Shown: positions 16,857 to 24,744 of the stretch, one piece after another | Layout of the letters: each line of letters begins with the position of its first letter | Position numbering within the stretch: the first letter of the stretch is position 1 | Assembly: GCA_018376135.1 (NCBI GenBank) | Contig: JAHABX010000007.1 | Span: forward strand, 1 to 64,000 | Length of the DNA stretch: 64,000 nt | Direction of reading: 5' to 3' | Origin: Clostridiales bacterium | GTDB lineage: Bacteria > Bacillota > Clostridia > Lachnospirales > Lachnospiraceae | Notes under the pieces: model-generated | Told to the model about the DNA's origin: nothing | The model's input: the letters and a program-made list of their open reading frames with translations, nothing else | The model's database searches: none | Program-made: the position numbers and the translations under genes

Positions 16857-18263
16857 CTATCTTTTCCAGATACCTACCACCAGAATGGTCATATCGTCCA
16901 CTGCCCCTCCATAAGAGCGCACCTGCTCCATCAGGCGCTCCGCCATCTCGGACGGCGTCCCGGCAGGCAGCTCCCAGATCAGCTTTTTCAGGATCTCCTC
17001 CTCCTGCCCAGGCGGAAGGGCGCTGATGATCCCGTCCGTCACCAGAAACAGAAGATTTCCGTCGTACATGCGCAGACGGTAAGGCTCCAGCACCAGCTGA
17101 CTGCTGACTCCGGCGGGCAGTCCGGTTCCATGGATACATTCCACACCGTTCTCCTTTCTCAAAAAGCTTGCCGCCGCACCTACCTTCAGAAAATCACACA
17201 CTCCCGTATACAGATCTACCGATGCCAGATCCACGGTGGAAAATACCGGGGCATCCGGCTGCAGAACAATGGACGAATTGATCATGCGCACTGCCGTCTC
17301 CTTGGAAAAGCCCGCCTCCAGGAACTGTTCCAGAAGATCCAGTACCAGCTCACTCTGGGCGCATGCCTGGATGCCGGATCCCATGCCGTCCGAAAGCCCC
17401 GCATAGAACCGTCCCTCCGGAAGCCAGAAGACGGAAAAGTTGTCACCGGATACCGCTTCATTCTGCCGGGTCGCCTTCTTCATCCCATACAGAACGTTAT
17501 ATGCCGTTCCCTCCACAAACAGGACCGTCACCCGTTCCTGGCTCACAAAGGATCTGCTGTCTCTCGCCGGCGTCATTTCACATTCCATCAGATCAGACAG
17601 CGTCGCGGCGATCTTCTTGACCGGAACGCAGATCTTCCGCCTTGTCCTCATGGTAATATAGACCTGCCTTTTCTTCCCCTTGGGTCCATAGAAAAATGCC
17701 TTATGTACCTGAATACCCAGCAGCCGCAGCCTGTTTCCGATCTCCTGCTCCAGCCCCTCATCCTCTCTGGTGCTGTAGATACGCTCCATCGTCCCCACCA
17801 GGATCTGACTCATCTCCCTGAGCTGCCCTGCCGCGGCCATGCGGTTCTCCATGAGCCGGTTCTGCATAATCCGGTCCCCCCGGCTCTGCCCCTCCGCCAC
17901 CTGGGGTACCATACAGAAGCTTCTGGATAACTGGGCAAAGCTTTCCTGGTATTCATCCATCCACTGCCTGATCGGATGAACGACCTCCTTTTCATCTGTT
18001 CTTTTGTTTCTGTCCCGGATCCATTCCCAGGCATATCCCATTAAAACCACTGCCGACATCAGAGTTCCGCCCTTCATAATACTCAGTGCCATTTCCCAGG
18101 CGGCTTTATTCAGCATGTATTCTATGGTAAGCTCCATAGCCGCCAGGCTTGTCCCCGCTCCGGCTCCCATAAGCCACTTATCTCTTCCGTCTCCCTTTTT
18201 CCCAAACAGGATCAGCAAACACCAGCCAACGATCATTGACAGGATATACTTCGTCCATTCCAT
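16857..18263 (-). CDS. spoIIE: SpoIIE-type PP2C phosphatase with a short membrane domain
   Basis: A 468-residue protein serine phosphatase that in sporulation dephosphorylates the anti-anti-sigma SpoIIAA and so activates SigF in the forespore. Only about three hydrophobic segments are visible (about 5-20, 30-52 and 58-78), whereas the classical SpoIIE of about 820 residues has ten. The C-terminal PP2C domain is intact, with metal-binding Asp in GLSDGMGSG, LLFLVTDGI and VDDMTILVV. Its place between divIC and tilS is the conserved spoIIE position. The start at 18263 has AGGAGG 8-9 bases upstream. It has its own promoter with Spo0A-type features. Identity is secure by synteny and domain; the short form is notable. 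Confidence 0.88.
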   Translation of the reverse strand: MEWTKYILSMIVGWCLLILFGKKGDGRDKWLMGAGAGTSLAAMELTIEYMLNKAAWEMALSIMKGGTLMSAVVLMGYAWEWIRDRNKRTDEKEVVHPIRQWMDEYQESFAQLSRSFCMVPQVAEGQSRGDRIMQNRLMENRMAAAGQLREMSQILVGTMERIYSTREDEGLEQEIGNRLRLLGIQVHKAFFYGPKGKKRQVYITMRTRRKICVPVKKIAATLSDLMECEMTPARDSRSFVSQERVTVLFVEGTAYNVLYGMKKATRQNEAVSGDNFSVFWLPEGRFYAGLSDGMGSGIQACAQSELVLDLLEQFLEAGFSKETAVRMINSSIVLQPDAPVFSTVDLASVDLYTGVCDFLKVGAAASFLRKENGVECIHGTGLPAGVSSQLVLEPYRLRMYDGNLLFLVTDGIISALPPGQEEEILKKLIWELPAGTPSEMAERLMEQVRSYGGAVDDMTILVVGIWKR

Positions 18264-18294
18264 TGTATTGTCCCTCCTCCGATTTTGTATGGGA

Positions 18295-18360
18295 ATTATA
18301 GAAAGCGGATTCTGCAATCTTTGTCATTTGGAAGTGGCTCGAACAAAGAATTTTTCGACA
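18295..18360 (-). promoter_or_regulatory. Spo0A-activated SigA promoter of spoIIE
   Basis: On the minus strand -35 ATGACA (18322-18327) and -10 TATAAT (18295-18300) are separated by 21 bp. That is the abnormal long spacing known for Spo0A-dependent spoIIE/spoIIG promoters in Bacillus. A perfect 0A-box core TGTCGAA lies at 18354-18360, and TTTGTCATT, a 7/9 match to TTTGTCGAA, overlaps the -35 on the other strand. Confidence 0.65.
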
Positions 18361-18361
18361 G

Positions 18362-18387
18362 AAAAAAAGATGAGCTTCCTGCTCATC
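18362..18387 (-). terminator. terminator after divIC
   Basis: On the minus strand GATGAGC-AGGAA-GCTCATC is followed by seven T's. It separates the hup-to-divIC unit from spoIIE. Confidence 0.88.
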
Positions 18388-18398
18388 CTTCTTCCTGT

Positions 18399-18710
18399 CT
18401 ATTCGCTTGCCTTAAAAATGATCTCATCCTCATAAACAAGCCCCAGCTTGTCTTTTGCCACATCCTCCACATACTTCTTGGTCTTCGTGTATGCTTCCAA
18501 CTCCTCGATCTCCGCTGCTCTTGCCTCTTCCTCTTCAATGGACTTCTCCAGCGCTTCCTCTCTCACCTGATAGGCACGGTTCTTCTGCCTGAGCCGGATC
18601 CCGCCGATGGCGCTGACACCGAAAACAGCCAGAACGATCAGGATGATCCCCCACGCTCCCAGATGCTTTCTCTTTTCACGAATCCTTCTGCTCTTTGTCT
18701 TCTCTGACAT
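18399..18710 (-). CDS. divIC: septum formation initiator DivIC/FtsB
   Basis: A 103-residue single-pass membrane protein of the FtsB/DivIC family, part of the FtsL-DivIC-DivIB complex that activates septal peptidoglycan synthesis. A basic cytoplasmic N-terminus (about 1-17) is followed by one membrane span (about 20-38). A coiled coil with many Glu and Arg (about 40-78) and the family end KYVEDVAKDKLGLVYEDEI follow. It lies 14 bp downstream of yabQ and in the conserved yabP-yabQ-divIC order. An intrinsic terminator follows directly. Confidence 0.92.
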   Translation of the reverse strand: MSEKTKSRRIREKRKHLGAWGIILIVLAVFGVSAIGGIRLRQKNRAYQVREEALEKSIEEEEARAAEIEELEAYTKTKKYVEDVAKDKLGLVYEDEIIFKASE

Positions 18711-18724
18711 ACCCGTCTCCTTTA

Positions 18725-19168
18725 TTAAGAGAATAAGAATATTATAAACTCTTTCAACTGTTTTTTCAATTTCTTTTTATAGAACCGGAACACCATACGC
18801 ACTGCCTGTACAATTTTCCCAAACACGATCCCAAACGGCTTCAGAATCAGCTCCAGAAGCCGGGAAAGCACTCCCGCAATATGACTGACCAGCCAGTTGC
18901 TGAACGTCTGGTGATAGAGCAGCATCCCCACTGCCACTGCAAGCAGCGCATATCCCCGCACGGCCCCGTCATTCTCCCTGTACAGAAGCTGGAAGACCAG
19001 AAATGCCGTCCCCAGCCAGTAGACCACATCCTCCACCGCCACTGCCCACGTGCTGTGCGGCACGATCCTCCTGAAGATCCGGAGCAGATCATAGAGAATC
19101 AGAATACACACGCCCCGCAGAACTGCAAGTCCGAAAAACTGCAGCTCCCTTAAAATCCCCGGACTCAT
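18725..19168 (-). CDS. yabQ: spore cortex biosynthesis protein YabQ
   Basis: A 147-residue membrane protein required for spore cortex formation in B. subtilis, where it sits in the outer forespore membrane and is made in the mother cell. Four hydrophobic segments are visible, with the family feature FFGLAVLRGVCILILYDLLR near the start and a basic C-terminal tail. It lies between yabP (4-bp gap) and divIC (14-bp gap), the conserved order. The short length is normal for clostridial YabQ. Confidence 0.88.
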   Translation of the reverse strand: MSPGILRELQFFGLAVLRGVCILILYDLLRIFRRIVPHSTWAVAVEDVVYWLGTAFLVFQLLYRENDGAVRGYALLAVAVGMLLYHQTFSNWLVSHIAGVLSRLLELILKPFGIVFGKIVQAVRMVFRFYKKKLKKQLKEFIIFLFS

Positions 19169-19172
19169 GGGC

Positions 19173-19478
19173 TCACCGGAACAGCCGGTTCAGCAGAGAT
19201 TCTCCGCCTTTTTTGAAATCAGAGATCTCCGAATACTGGATACTGTCGATCCTTCCCTCCAGGTCGATCTCCCCCTTCTCCAGAGACAGACGGTTTACAT
19301 GCAGATCCGCTCCTTTGATCTGCAGCATTCCCATCTCCGTCTCCAGAAGGACTTCCGATATATCAAAAGAAATAACATCCGATACGCCGGTAATATTTCC
19401 GGTACGCCGGTTCATCATAGCGATCTTGTGCGCCCCTCTGCTCTGCGGGTGTTCTTCTGCGGTTCCCATCTTTACCAT
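19173..19478 (-). CDS. yabP: sporulation protein YabP
   Basis: A 101-residue soluble protein of the YabP/YqfC family. In B. subtilis YabP is a mother-cell sporulation protein; YqfC, a SigE target, is its paralogue. The core ITGVSDVISFDISEVLLET and ADLHVNRLSLEKGEIDLEGRI matches the family. The N-terminus is short. AGGAGG lies 8 bases upstream of the ATG at 19478, but it is buried in the 3' arm of a strong hairpin (19485-19522), which may restrain translation or end upstream transcription. It is followed by yabQ after 4 bp. Confidence 0.88.
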   Translation of the reverse strand: MVKMGTAEEHPQSRGAHKIAMMNRRTGNITGVSDVISFDISEVLLETEMGMLQIKGADLHVNRLSLEKGEIDLEGRIDSIQYSEISDFKKGGESLLNRLFR

Positions 19479-19484
19479 AGAAAA

Positions 19485-19522
19485 GACCTCCTATATATTC
19501 TTTTAAAATATATTAGGAGGTC
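19485..19522 (-). promoter_or_regulatory. hairpin that buries the yabP ribosome binding site
   Basis: On the minus strand GACCTCCTAATATATT (19507-19522) pairs with AATATATAGGAGGTC (19485-19499) with one bulge. The AGGAGG (19487-19492) is the yabP ribosome site and is followed by TTTTC, so the hairpin can also act as a terminator. Confidence 0.75.
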
Positions 19523-19536
19523 CTTTTAATTATACC

Positions 19537-19776
19537 TTATAAATACTTATACAGCTCTTTCGCTTCATCCTTTTTGACGGTCTCCTGTACATCCAGAACC
19601 TCTACCTTTACGGCTCTTGTTCCGAACTGGATCTCGATGACATCTCCCTCTTTCACATTCAGGGATGCCTTAGCCACCTTGTCATTCACCAGCACTCTGC
19701 CGGCGTCACATGCCTCATTGGCAACTGTACGCCTTTTGATCAGACGGGAAACCTTCAGAAACTTGTCCAGTCTCAT
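19537..19776 (-). CDS. rqcP: S4-domain RNA-binding protein RqcP/YabO
   Basis: A 79-residue S4-domain protein. Its B. subtilis counterpart RqcP (YabO) binds stalled 50S subunits with RqcH and helps add poly-alanine tails in ribosome quality control. The whole chain is an S4 fold: MRLDKFLKVSRLIKRRTVA at the start, then GRVLVNDKVAKASLNVKEGD. It lies 7 bp downstream of hup and upstream of yabP, its conserved position. Its ribosome site is weak, so translation is probably coupled to hup. Confidence 0.9.
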   Translation of the reverse strand: MRLDKFLKVSRLIKRRTVANEACDAGRVLVNDKVAKASLNVKEGDVIEIQFGTRAVKVEVLDVQETVKKDEAKELYKYL

Positions 19777-19783
19777 GTCTATC

Positions 19784-20056
19784 TTAGTTCAGAGCGTCCT
19801 TTAAAGCCTTACCTGCTTTGAATTTCGGAGCTTTGGAAGCTGCGATCTTCATCGGCTCGCCAGTGTGCGGATTTCTTCCTTCTCTCTCGCCTCTTGCGGA
19901 TACCTCAAAAGTACCGAATCCGACTACCTGAACCTTCTCACCTTTCTTTAATTCTTCTGTAACAACATCGATAAATGCCTTTACTGCCTTCTCAGCATCC
20001 TTTTTGGTCATATCCGCATTCTCTGCGATTGCTGCGATTAATTCCGCCTTATTCAT
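19784..20056 (-). CDS. hup: HU-family DNA-binding protein
   Basis: A 90-residue histone-like protein that binds and bends DNA non-specifically as a dimer and compacts the nucleoid. The HU signature VGFGTFEVSARGEREGRNP and the beta-arm with NPHTGEPMKIAA are clear. AGGAGG precedes the ATG and a near-consensus promoter (TTGACA-17-TATAAC) lies 59-87 bp upstream, as expected for an abundant protein. It is the first gene of the hup-rqcP unit. Confidence 0.97.
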   Translation of the reverse strand: MNKAELIAAIAENADMTKKDAEKAVKAFIDVVTEELKKGEKVQVVGFGTFEVSARGEREGRNPHTGEPMKIAASKAPKFKAGKALKDALN

Positions 20057-20114
20057 AGTTTATTTTCCTCCTGAAAACTTTCGTAGATGTATAGTTACTA
20101 ATCACGTATCATTA

Positions 20115-20143
20115 GTTATAACTTTTTTCATTCTGTTTGTCAA
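20115..20143 (-). promoter_or_regulatory. promoter of hup-rqcP
   Basis: On the minus strand TTGACA (20138-20143), a 17-bp spacer and TATAAC (20115-20120). Confidence 0.8.
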
Positions 20144-20153
20144 GCTGTATTGC

Positions 20154-20555
20154 TTAGATTTGCCCCATTTTATGCTTCTTTTTTGCTTCTTTTTCCGCGC
20201 GCTTGATCTCTTCCCAGCGGAGCCTGTTCTGTTCCGGTGACCCGAACTCTTCCTCTCCGAATACATGGGGATGACGCCTGATCATCTTCTCTGCCAGACC
20301 ATTTACCACGTCATCCATGGTAAAGCGTCCTTCTTCCTTTGCGATCTGTGCATGCAGAAGCACCTGAAGCAGTACATCCCCCAGTTCTTCGCAAAGATTC
20401 TCATCATCCTTCTGCCCAATTGCCTGTACAACCTCCTCGCACTCATCCCGAAGACACGGGATCATACTCTCGTGAGTCTGCGCTCTGTCCCATGGGCAGC
20501 CATGGTCGCTTCGCAGCTCGGCAATAATATCCAGCAGTTCCTGATAGCTGTACAT
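20154..20555 (-). CDS. mazG: MazG-type nucleotide pyrophosphohydrolase
   Basis: A 133-residue single-domain MazG protein that hydrolyses (d)NTPs to monophosphates and pyrophosphate, a housecleaning activity. The MazG signature DHGCPWDRAQTHESM opens the chain, followed by the metal-binding DECEEVVQAI and ELGDVLLQVLLHA, and the end RHPHVF. Full-length MazG has two such domains; this is the single-domain form. It is the gene before hup, as in Bacillus, where a longer MazG (YabN) lies near the same string. Confidence 0.92.
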   Translation of the reverse strand: MYSYQELLDIIAELRSDHGCPWDRAQTHESMIPCLRDECEEVVQAIGQKDDENLCEELGDVLLQVLLHAQIAKEEGRFTMDDVVNGLAEKMIRRHPHVFGEEEFGSPEQNRLRWEEIKRAEKEAKKKHKMGQI

Positions 20556-20584
20556 ATTCTTCCTCCTTCTCTGTCGGCGTCTGC

Positions 20585-20609
20585 AAAAAGGGGACGCCCC
20601 TGCATCCCC
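20585..20609 (-). terminator. probable terminator after cotS
   Basis: On the minus strand GGGGA...TCCCC is followed by TTTTT. The stem is short (5 bp) with a GC-rich loop. Confidence 0.5.
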
Positions 20610-20632
20610 GTGATCTCCTGCCTTTGTGTGCT

Positions 20633-21631
20633 TTATCTAAAATTATACCTTACCTCCCTGGAAAAGGAAACTCTTTTTTCCTGCTGCGCAAGGAATCGTT
20701 CCAGCTTCTCCATATGCTTGCCGGGAATCCAGGCCTTATTGGTATTATAATAATAATTCGCCAGCTTCCAGAATTTCTCCGGATAGCACAGACGGATCCC
20801 CAGATACTCCCTTTCCCCTTCTGAAAGAGGCAGAACCTTCTCATACGCCTGCAGAATCCTGCTGCCAAGCCGCAGGTCATAATTCTGCTTCTCCAGAATC
20901 TTCCGAAGGAACTGATACAGGTCCGTCACCTGCACATCCAGTGCGAACTTTTCAAAATTGATGACTGCCATCTGACCGCCCCCAACCAGAATATTGTGAT
21001 GAATATATTCCCCATGGCAGAAATGTCCCTCTGACATCGCCCGTTCCCGCAGCTTCCTGTAAGAGGATTCGCTCAGGCGCCGCTCCATTTCCTGCGCCTC
21101 CTCCAGAATTCCGGGAAAGCAGTGAAGATAAGCCGACTCAAATTCATTTTTTCGATTTTTTCTGCGGATAAACGCATAGATCTTCCGAAGCTCCCGGTTA
21201 TGCCGCCCCAGCTCCTCCACCGCATCGGGAGCCGCCAGACGCACACGCTCTTCCTCTCCCACTTCCATAAATCCTCTCATTTCCCTGTGCATCCCTGCCA
21301 GAAGAGAGGCTGCTTTCAGGATCTCACTTTCACTCCTGGTATCACATTCTCTTCCGTCCAGGGATTCCTTCACAACGAACCGGTAATACTCCCGGTATAC
21401 CGTCGCTAATCTTCCTTCCTTATCCGGTTCCACCTGATCCACCAGATAGCCGCACTTTTTCAGATGGACCAGCAGCTCCTGCTCCTTCTCAAGCTTGTAT
21501 GCGCTTCCGGAAAACTCCCGTATCAGGCGTCTGCCCACGCTGGTATCCAGAAGAAAAGCCCCTCTGGTGCGCCAGCTTCCGTTTACGGTAAACGGGTACT
21601 GCTCCAGTACCTGTAAATCTCTCTCATTCAT
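20633..21631 (-). CDS. CotS-like spore coat protein (kinase-fold)
   Basis: A 332-residue protein of the CotS/YutH spore-coat family, which has an aminoglycoside phosphotransferase (APH) fold. The region equivalent to the APH catalytic loop reads HGEYIHHNIL, with Glu in place of the usual catalytic Asp. The following metal-site segment reads VINFEKFALD instead of the usual IDFD-type motif. It may therefore be a pseudokinase or an atypical kinase. The start at 21631 follows a G-rich ribosome site; the 5-codon longer form is possible. Spore coat location is inferred from the family. It lies between mazG and the cca-proS operon, with terminators on both sides. Confidence 0.72.
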   Translation of the reverse strand: MNERDLQVLEQYPFTVNGSWRTRGAFLLDTSVGRRLIREFSGSAYKLEKEQELLVHLKKCGYLVDQVEPDKEGRLATVYREYYRFVVKESLDGRECDTRSESEILKAASLLAGMHREMRGFMEVGEEERVRLAAPDAVEELGRHNRELRKIYAFIRRKNRKNEFESAYLHCFPGILEEAQEMERRLSESSYRKLRERAMSEGHFCHGEYIHHNILVGGGQMAVINFEKFALDVQVTDLYQFLRKILEKQNYDLRLGSRILQAYEKVLPLSEGEREYLGIRLCYPEKFWKLANYYYNTNKAWIPGKHMEKLERFLAQQEKRVSFSREVRYNFR

Positions 21632-21708
21632 AGAATCCCCCCACACCTCGGTCGTCTCGTACCTTTTATCTTATGTAGGGCAGATCAGAAATAGCACCTT
21701 TCAGAAAA

Positions 21709-21739
21709 GAAAAATGCAGCCCGGACACATCCGGACTGC
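21709..21739 (-). terminator. terminator of proS-cca
   Basis: On the minus strand GCAG-CCGGA pairs with TCCGG-CTGC, followed by ATTTTTC. Confidence 0.85.
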
Positions 21740-21748
21740 TGCCATATC

Positions 21749-23092
21749 TTATTTCATATTCTGATAGATATCTGCTGCTTCTCTAAGAAGCACTTCCTTC
21801 TGATTCTGATCCGGATCCTCTATGACCAGATCAAGAAGCCGGTTCAGGATCTCTCCCAGCACCGGTCCTGCCGGAACGCCTGCACCCATCAGATCTCTTC
21901 CCGTAACCGCAAGCTGCTTTAAGGAAAAACAGTTTTTCTCTTCCAGGATCTGTTCATAGAGCTGTCTTACCTCGTCCAGTGCCGCAAGCTTCTCCGGCTG
22001 CGTATCGGGACTCTGGGCAAGAATATCCGCCTTCTGCACCTTCAGGTACAACGGAAACAGTTCTTCTCCGATCTTATTTGCCGCCCGGCGCACTCCTGCC
22101 GGAGTCCTTGCCGGATGGTAATCATGATAATACACCAGCTTCTTTACCTGACGGGTCGTCTCGTTGTCAAACCGCAGCCGCCTCAGGATCCGTCCTGCCA
22201 GCTCCTCACTGTCCGCCTGATGTCCATAGAAGTGATCCACCCCCCACGAATCGGTGCTCTTCGCTTTGGGTTTTCCGAAATCGTGAAACAGCATGGCGAG
22301 ACGAAGCACCCTGTCTGCTTCCACCTTCTGAAGGGAAAGCACCGTATGTTCTCCCACGGTCCCCACATGATGCGGGTTGTTCTGCCCACACGCCATACAC
22401 GCATCAAACTCCGGAAGCACCACCGCCGTCATGCCTGTCTCCCATGCATCCAGAAGCTTCTCCGGATGCGGCGACACCAGAAGCTTCACCAGCTCCACCT
22501 GGATCCGTTCCGCACTGACCTTCTGAAGATTCCCGCAGAGCCTGCGTATTGCCGCTTTTGTCTCCTCTTCCAGTACAAATCCAAGCTGGGCGCTGAACCG
22601 CACGGCGCGGAGCATACGAAGCGCATCTTCTGTAAAACGCTCTTCTGCATTCCCCACACAGCGGATGATCCCTCTTTTCAGATCTCCAACGCCATCGAAC
22701 TCATCCACCAGTCCTTCTTCCTCATTATATGCCATGGCATTAATGGTAAAGTCCCGTCTCTTCAGGTCTTCCGACAGGCTTTTCGTAAACTGCACTTCCT
22801 TCGGATGACGGCAGTCCTCATACTCACCGTCCACCCGGTAGGTGGTCACCTCAAAGCCTTCTCTTCCCAGCATGACCGTCACCGTTCCATGCTGAATGCC
22901 GGTGTCAACCGTTCTGTAAAAAAGCGCCTTCACTTCAGAGGGCGATGCCGATGTGGTAATATCCCAGTCAGCCGGCTCTCTGCCAAGAACCGCATCACGA
23001 ACACACCCGCCGACGGCATAGGCTTCATGCCCTGCCGCGGCGAGTGTACGGATAATTCTGTTCACTTTTTCAGGAATCTGAATCTGAATCAT
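21749..23092 (-). CDS. cca: CCA tRNA nucleotidyltransferase
   Basis: A 447-residue class II enzyme that adds or repairs the 3' CCA end of tRNAs. The five tRNAs in this window do not encode CCA, so the enzyme is needed. The nucleotidyltransferase head has GGCVRDAVLG and the metal-binding DWDI pair, followed by the RRDFTINAMA motif. An HD domain (LFHDFGKP) follows around residue 255, as in the Bacillota subgroup. The gene starts 3 bp after the proS stop and has no strong ribosome site, so translation is probably coupled. Confidence 0.94.
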   Translation of the reverse strand: MIQIQIPEKVNRIIRTLAAAGHEAYAVGGCVRDAVLGREPADWDITTSASPSEVKALFYRTVDTGIQHGTVTVMLGREGFEVTTYRVDGEYEDCRHPKEVQFTKSLSEDLKRRDFTINAMAYNEEEGLVDEFDGVGDLKRGIIRCVGNAEERFTEDALRMLRAVRFSAQLGFVLEEETKAAIRRLCGNLQKVSAERIQVELVKLLVSPHPEKLLDAWETGMTAVVLPEFDACMACGQNNPHHVGTVGEHTVLSLQKVEADRVLRLAMLFHDFGKPKAKSTDSWGVDHFYGHQADSEELAGRILRRLRFDNETTRQVKKLVYYHDYHPARTPAGVRRAANKIGEELFPLYLKVQKADILAQSPDTQPEKLAALDEVRQLYEQILEEKNCFSLKQLAVTGRDLMGAGVPAGPVLGEILNRLLDLVIEDPDQNQKEVLLREAADIYQNMK

Positions 23093-23095
23093 ATC

Positions 23096-24532
23096 TTAAT
23101 ATGCTTTTCCCCAGTAGACCAGTTTCTTCGCAGGTCTTCCACAGCAGACGCACCTGTCAGAAAGTGAATGCTGCTCAAACGGCATACAACGGCTGGTTGC
23201 GGTCGTATCCTCTTTGATCTTGTCTTCACAAGCCTGATCACCGCACCACATTGCTCTTACGAAGCCTGGTTTTGTGTTAACAGTTTCTACAAATTCGTCA
23301 TAGGTCAACGCATCATAGGTATGAGCCTCTCTGTGAGCGCGCGCCCTCTCCAGCATATCGGACTGCATGGTCTCCAGCACCTCGGCAAGCTTTGTCTCCA
23401 GCTCATCCAGCGATACCACGATCTTCTCTCTTGTGTCACGACGCACGATCACTGCCTGATTTGCCTCGATATCCTTCGGACCGATCTCAATACGGGTCGG
23501 GATACCCTTGATCTCCTGCTCTGCAAACTTCCAGCCCGGGCTCTTGTCCGTATCATCCACCTTCACCTTAAAGCCGGAGGACAGACGGTCTCTCAGCTCA
23601 TATGCTTTATCCAGAACGCCTTCCTTGTGCTGTGCGATCGGGATGATCGCAGTCTGGATCGGAGCGATCCTCGGCGGCAGGACCAGACCGGAGTCATCAC
23701 CATGTACCATGATGATCGCACCGATCATACGGGTCGTCATACCCCATGAGGTCTGATGTACATGCTTCAACTGATTATCCTTGTCTGTATACTGAATGTC
23801 AAATGCTTTTGCAAATCCGTCACCGAAATTGTGACTGGTACCGGACTGCAGCGCTTTTCCGTCGTGCATCAGGGACTCGATCGTATAAGTCGCTTCCGCA
23901 CCTGCAAACTTCTCTTTCTCTGTCTTCTGTCCTTTCACAACCGGAATTGCCAGCACCTGCTCACAGAAATCCGCATACACATTCAGCATCTGTACAGTCC
24001 TTGCCTCAGCCTCTTCCGCCGTGGCATGTGCCGTATGTCCCTCCTGCCACAGGAATTCTCTGGAACGCAGGAACGGTCTGGTTGTCTTTTCCCAGCGGAC
24101 AACCGAACACCACTGGTTATACACCTTCGGAAGATCCCGGTAAGAATGGATCTCATTTGCATAAAAATCACAGAACAGAGTCTCTGAAGTAGGGCGCACG
24201 CACAGACGCTCCTGCAGCGGCTCCAGCCCTCCATGGGTCACCCATGCAACCTCCGGTGCAAAGCCTTCCACATGATCCTTTTCCTTCTGAAGCAGACTCT
24301 CCGGAATAAACATCGGAAGATATACATTCTGTACACCGGTCTCCTTAAATCTGCGGTCCAGTTCCTTCTGAATATTTTCCCAGATCGCGTAGCCTGCCGG
24401 CTTGATCACCATGCAGCCCTTTACACTTGTATAATCAATCAGTTCTGCCTTCTTCACCACATCGGTATACCACTGGGCGAAGTCCACGTCCATAGAAGTA
24501 ATGCCTTCTACGAGCTTCTTTTCTTTTGCCAT
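23096..24532 (-). CDS. proS: prolyl-tRNA synthetase (archaeal/eukaryote-like type)
   Basis: A 478-residue class II synthetase that charges tRNA-Pro. It is the shorter type, without the editing insertion of E. coli ProRS, and carries the C-terminal zinc-binding-like domain (CGDQACEDKIKE and CVCCGRP) seen in archaeal/eukaryote-like and many Bacillota enzymes. Motif 2 (RWEKTTRPFLRSREFLWQEG) and motif 3 (HGDDSGLVLPPRIAP) are clear. The start has AAGGAG upstream and a consensus promoter lies at 24576-24604. No T-box is seen upstream. Confidence 0.96.
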   Translation of the reverse strand: MAKEKKLVEGITSMDVDFAQWYTDVVKKAELIDYTSVKGCMVIKPAGYAIWENIQKELDRRFKETGVQNVYLPMFIPESLLQKEKDHVEGFAPEVAWVTHGGLEPLQERLCVRPTSETLFCDFYANEIHSYRDLPKVYNQWCSVVRWEKTTRPFLRSREFLWQEGHTAHATAEEAEARTVQMLNVYADFCEQVLAIPVVKGQKTEKEKFAGAEATYTIESLMHDGKALQSGTSHNFGDGFAKAFDIQYTDKDNQLKHVHQTSWGMTTRMIGAIIMVHGDDSGLVLPPRIAPIQTAIIPIAQHKEGVLDKAYELRDRLSSGFKVKVDDTDKSPGWKFAEQEIKGIPTRIEIGPKDIEANQAVIVRRDTREKIVVSLDELETKLAEVLETMQSDMLERARAHREAHTYDALTYDEFVETVNTKPGFVRAMWCGDQACEDKIKEDTTATSRCMPFEQHSLSDRCVCCGRPAKKLVYWGKAY

Positions 24533-24575
24533 ATCTGTGAATTCTCCTTCTTATTACTATATAACACTGATTTTT

Positions 24576-24604
24576 ATTGTAAAAAGGATTGCTGTTTTTG
24601 TCAA
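24576..24604 (-). promoter_or_regulatory. promoter of proS-cca
   Basis: On the minus strand TTGACA (24599-24604), a 17-bp spacer and TACAAT (24576-24581). Confidence 0.78.
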
Positions 24605-24682
24605 CTGGTTTCCCTTTTTTTGGCGCTCTTATCCACATGATACCGTGGGAAAACAGTATTTTATCCCTCCGTGATGCCACGT

Positions 24683-24717
24683 AAAAAGGTTCCGTGAAAG
24701 CACGCTTCCACGGAACC
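24683..24717 (-). terminator. terminator of the phosphoglucomutase gene
   Basis: GGTTCCGTG and CACGGAACC form the outer stem; on the minus strand TTTTTAC follows. Confidence 0.88.
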
Positions 24718-24744
24718 CTGTATTCATCTTATGAAGTTCACCCT

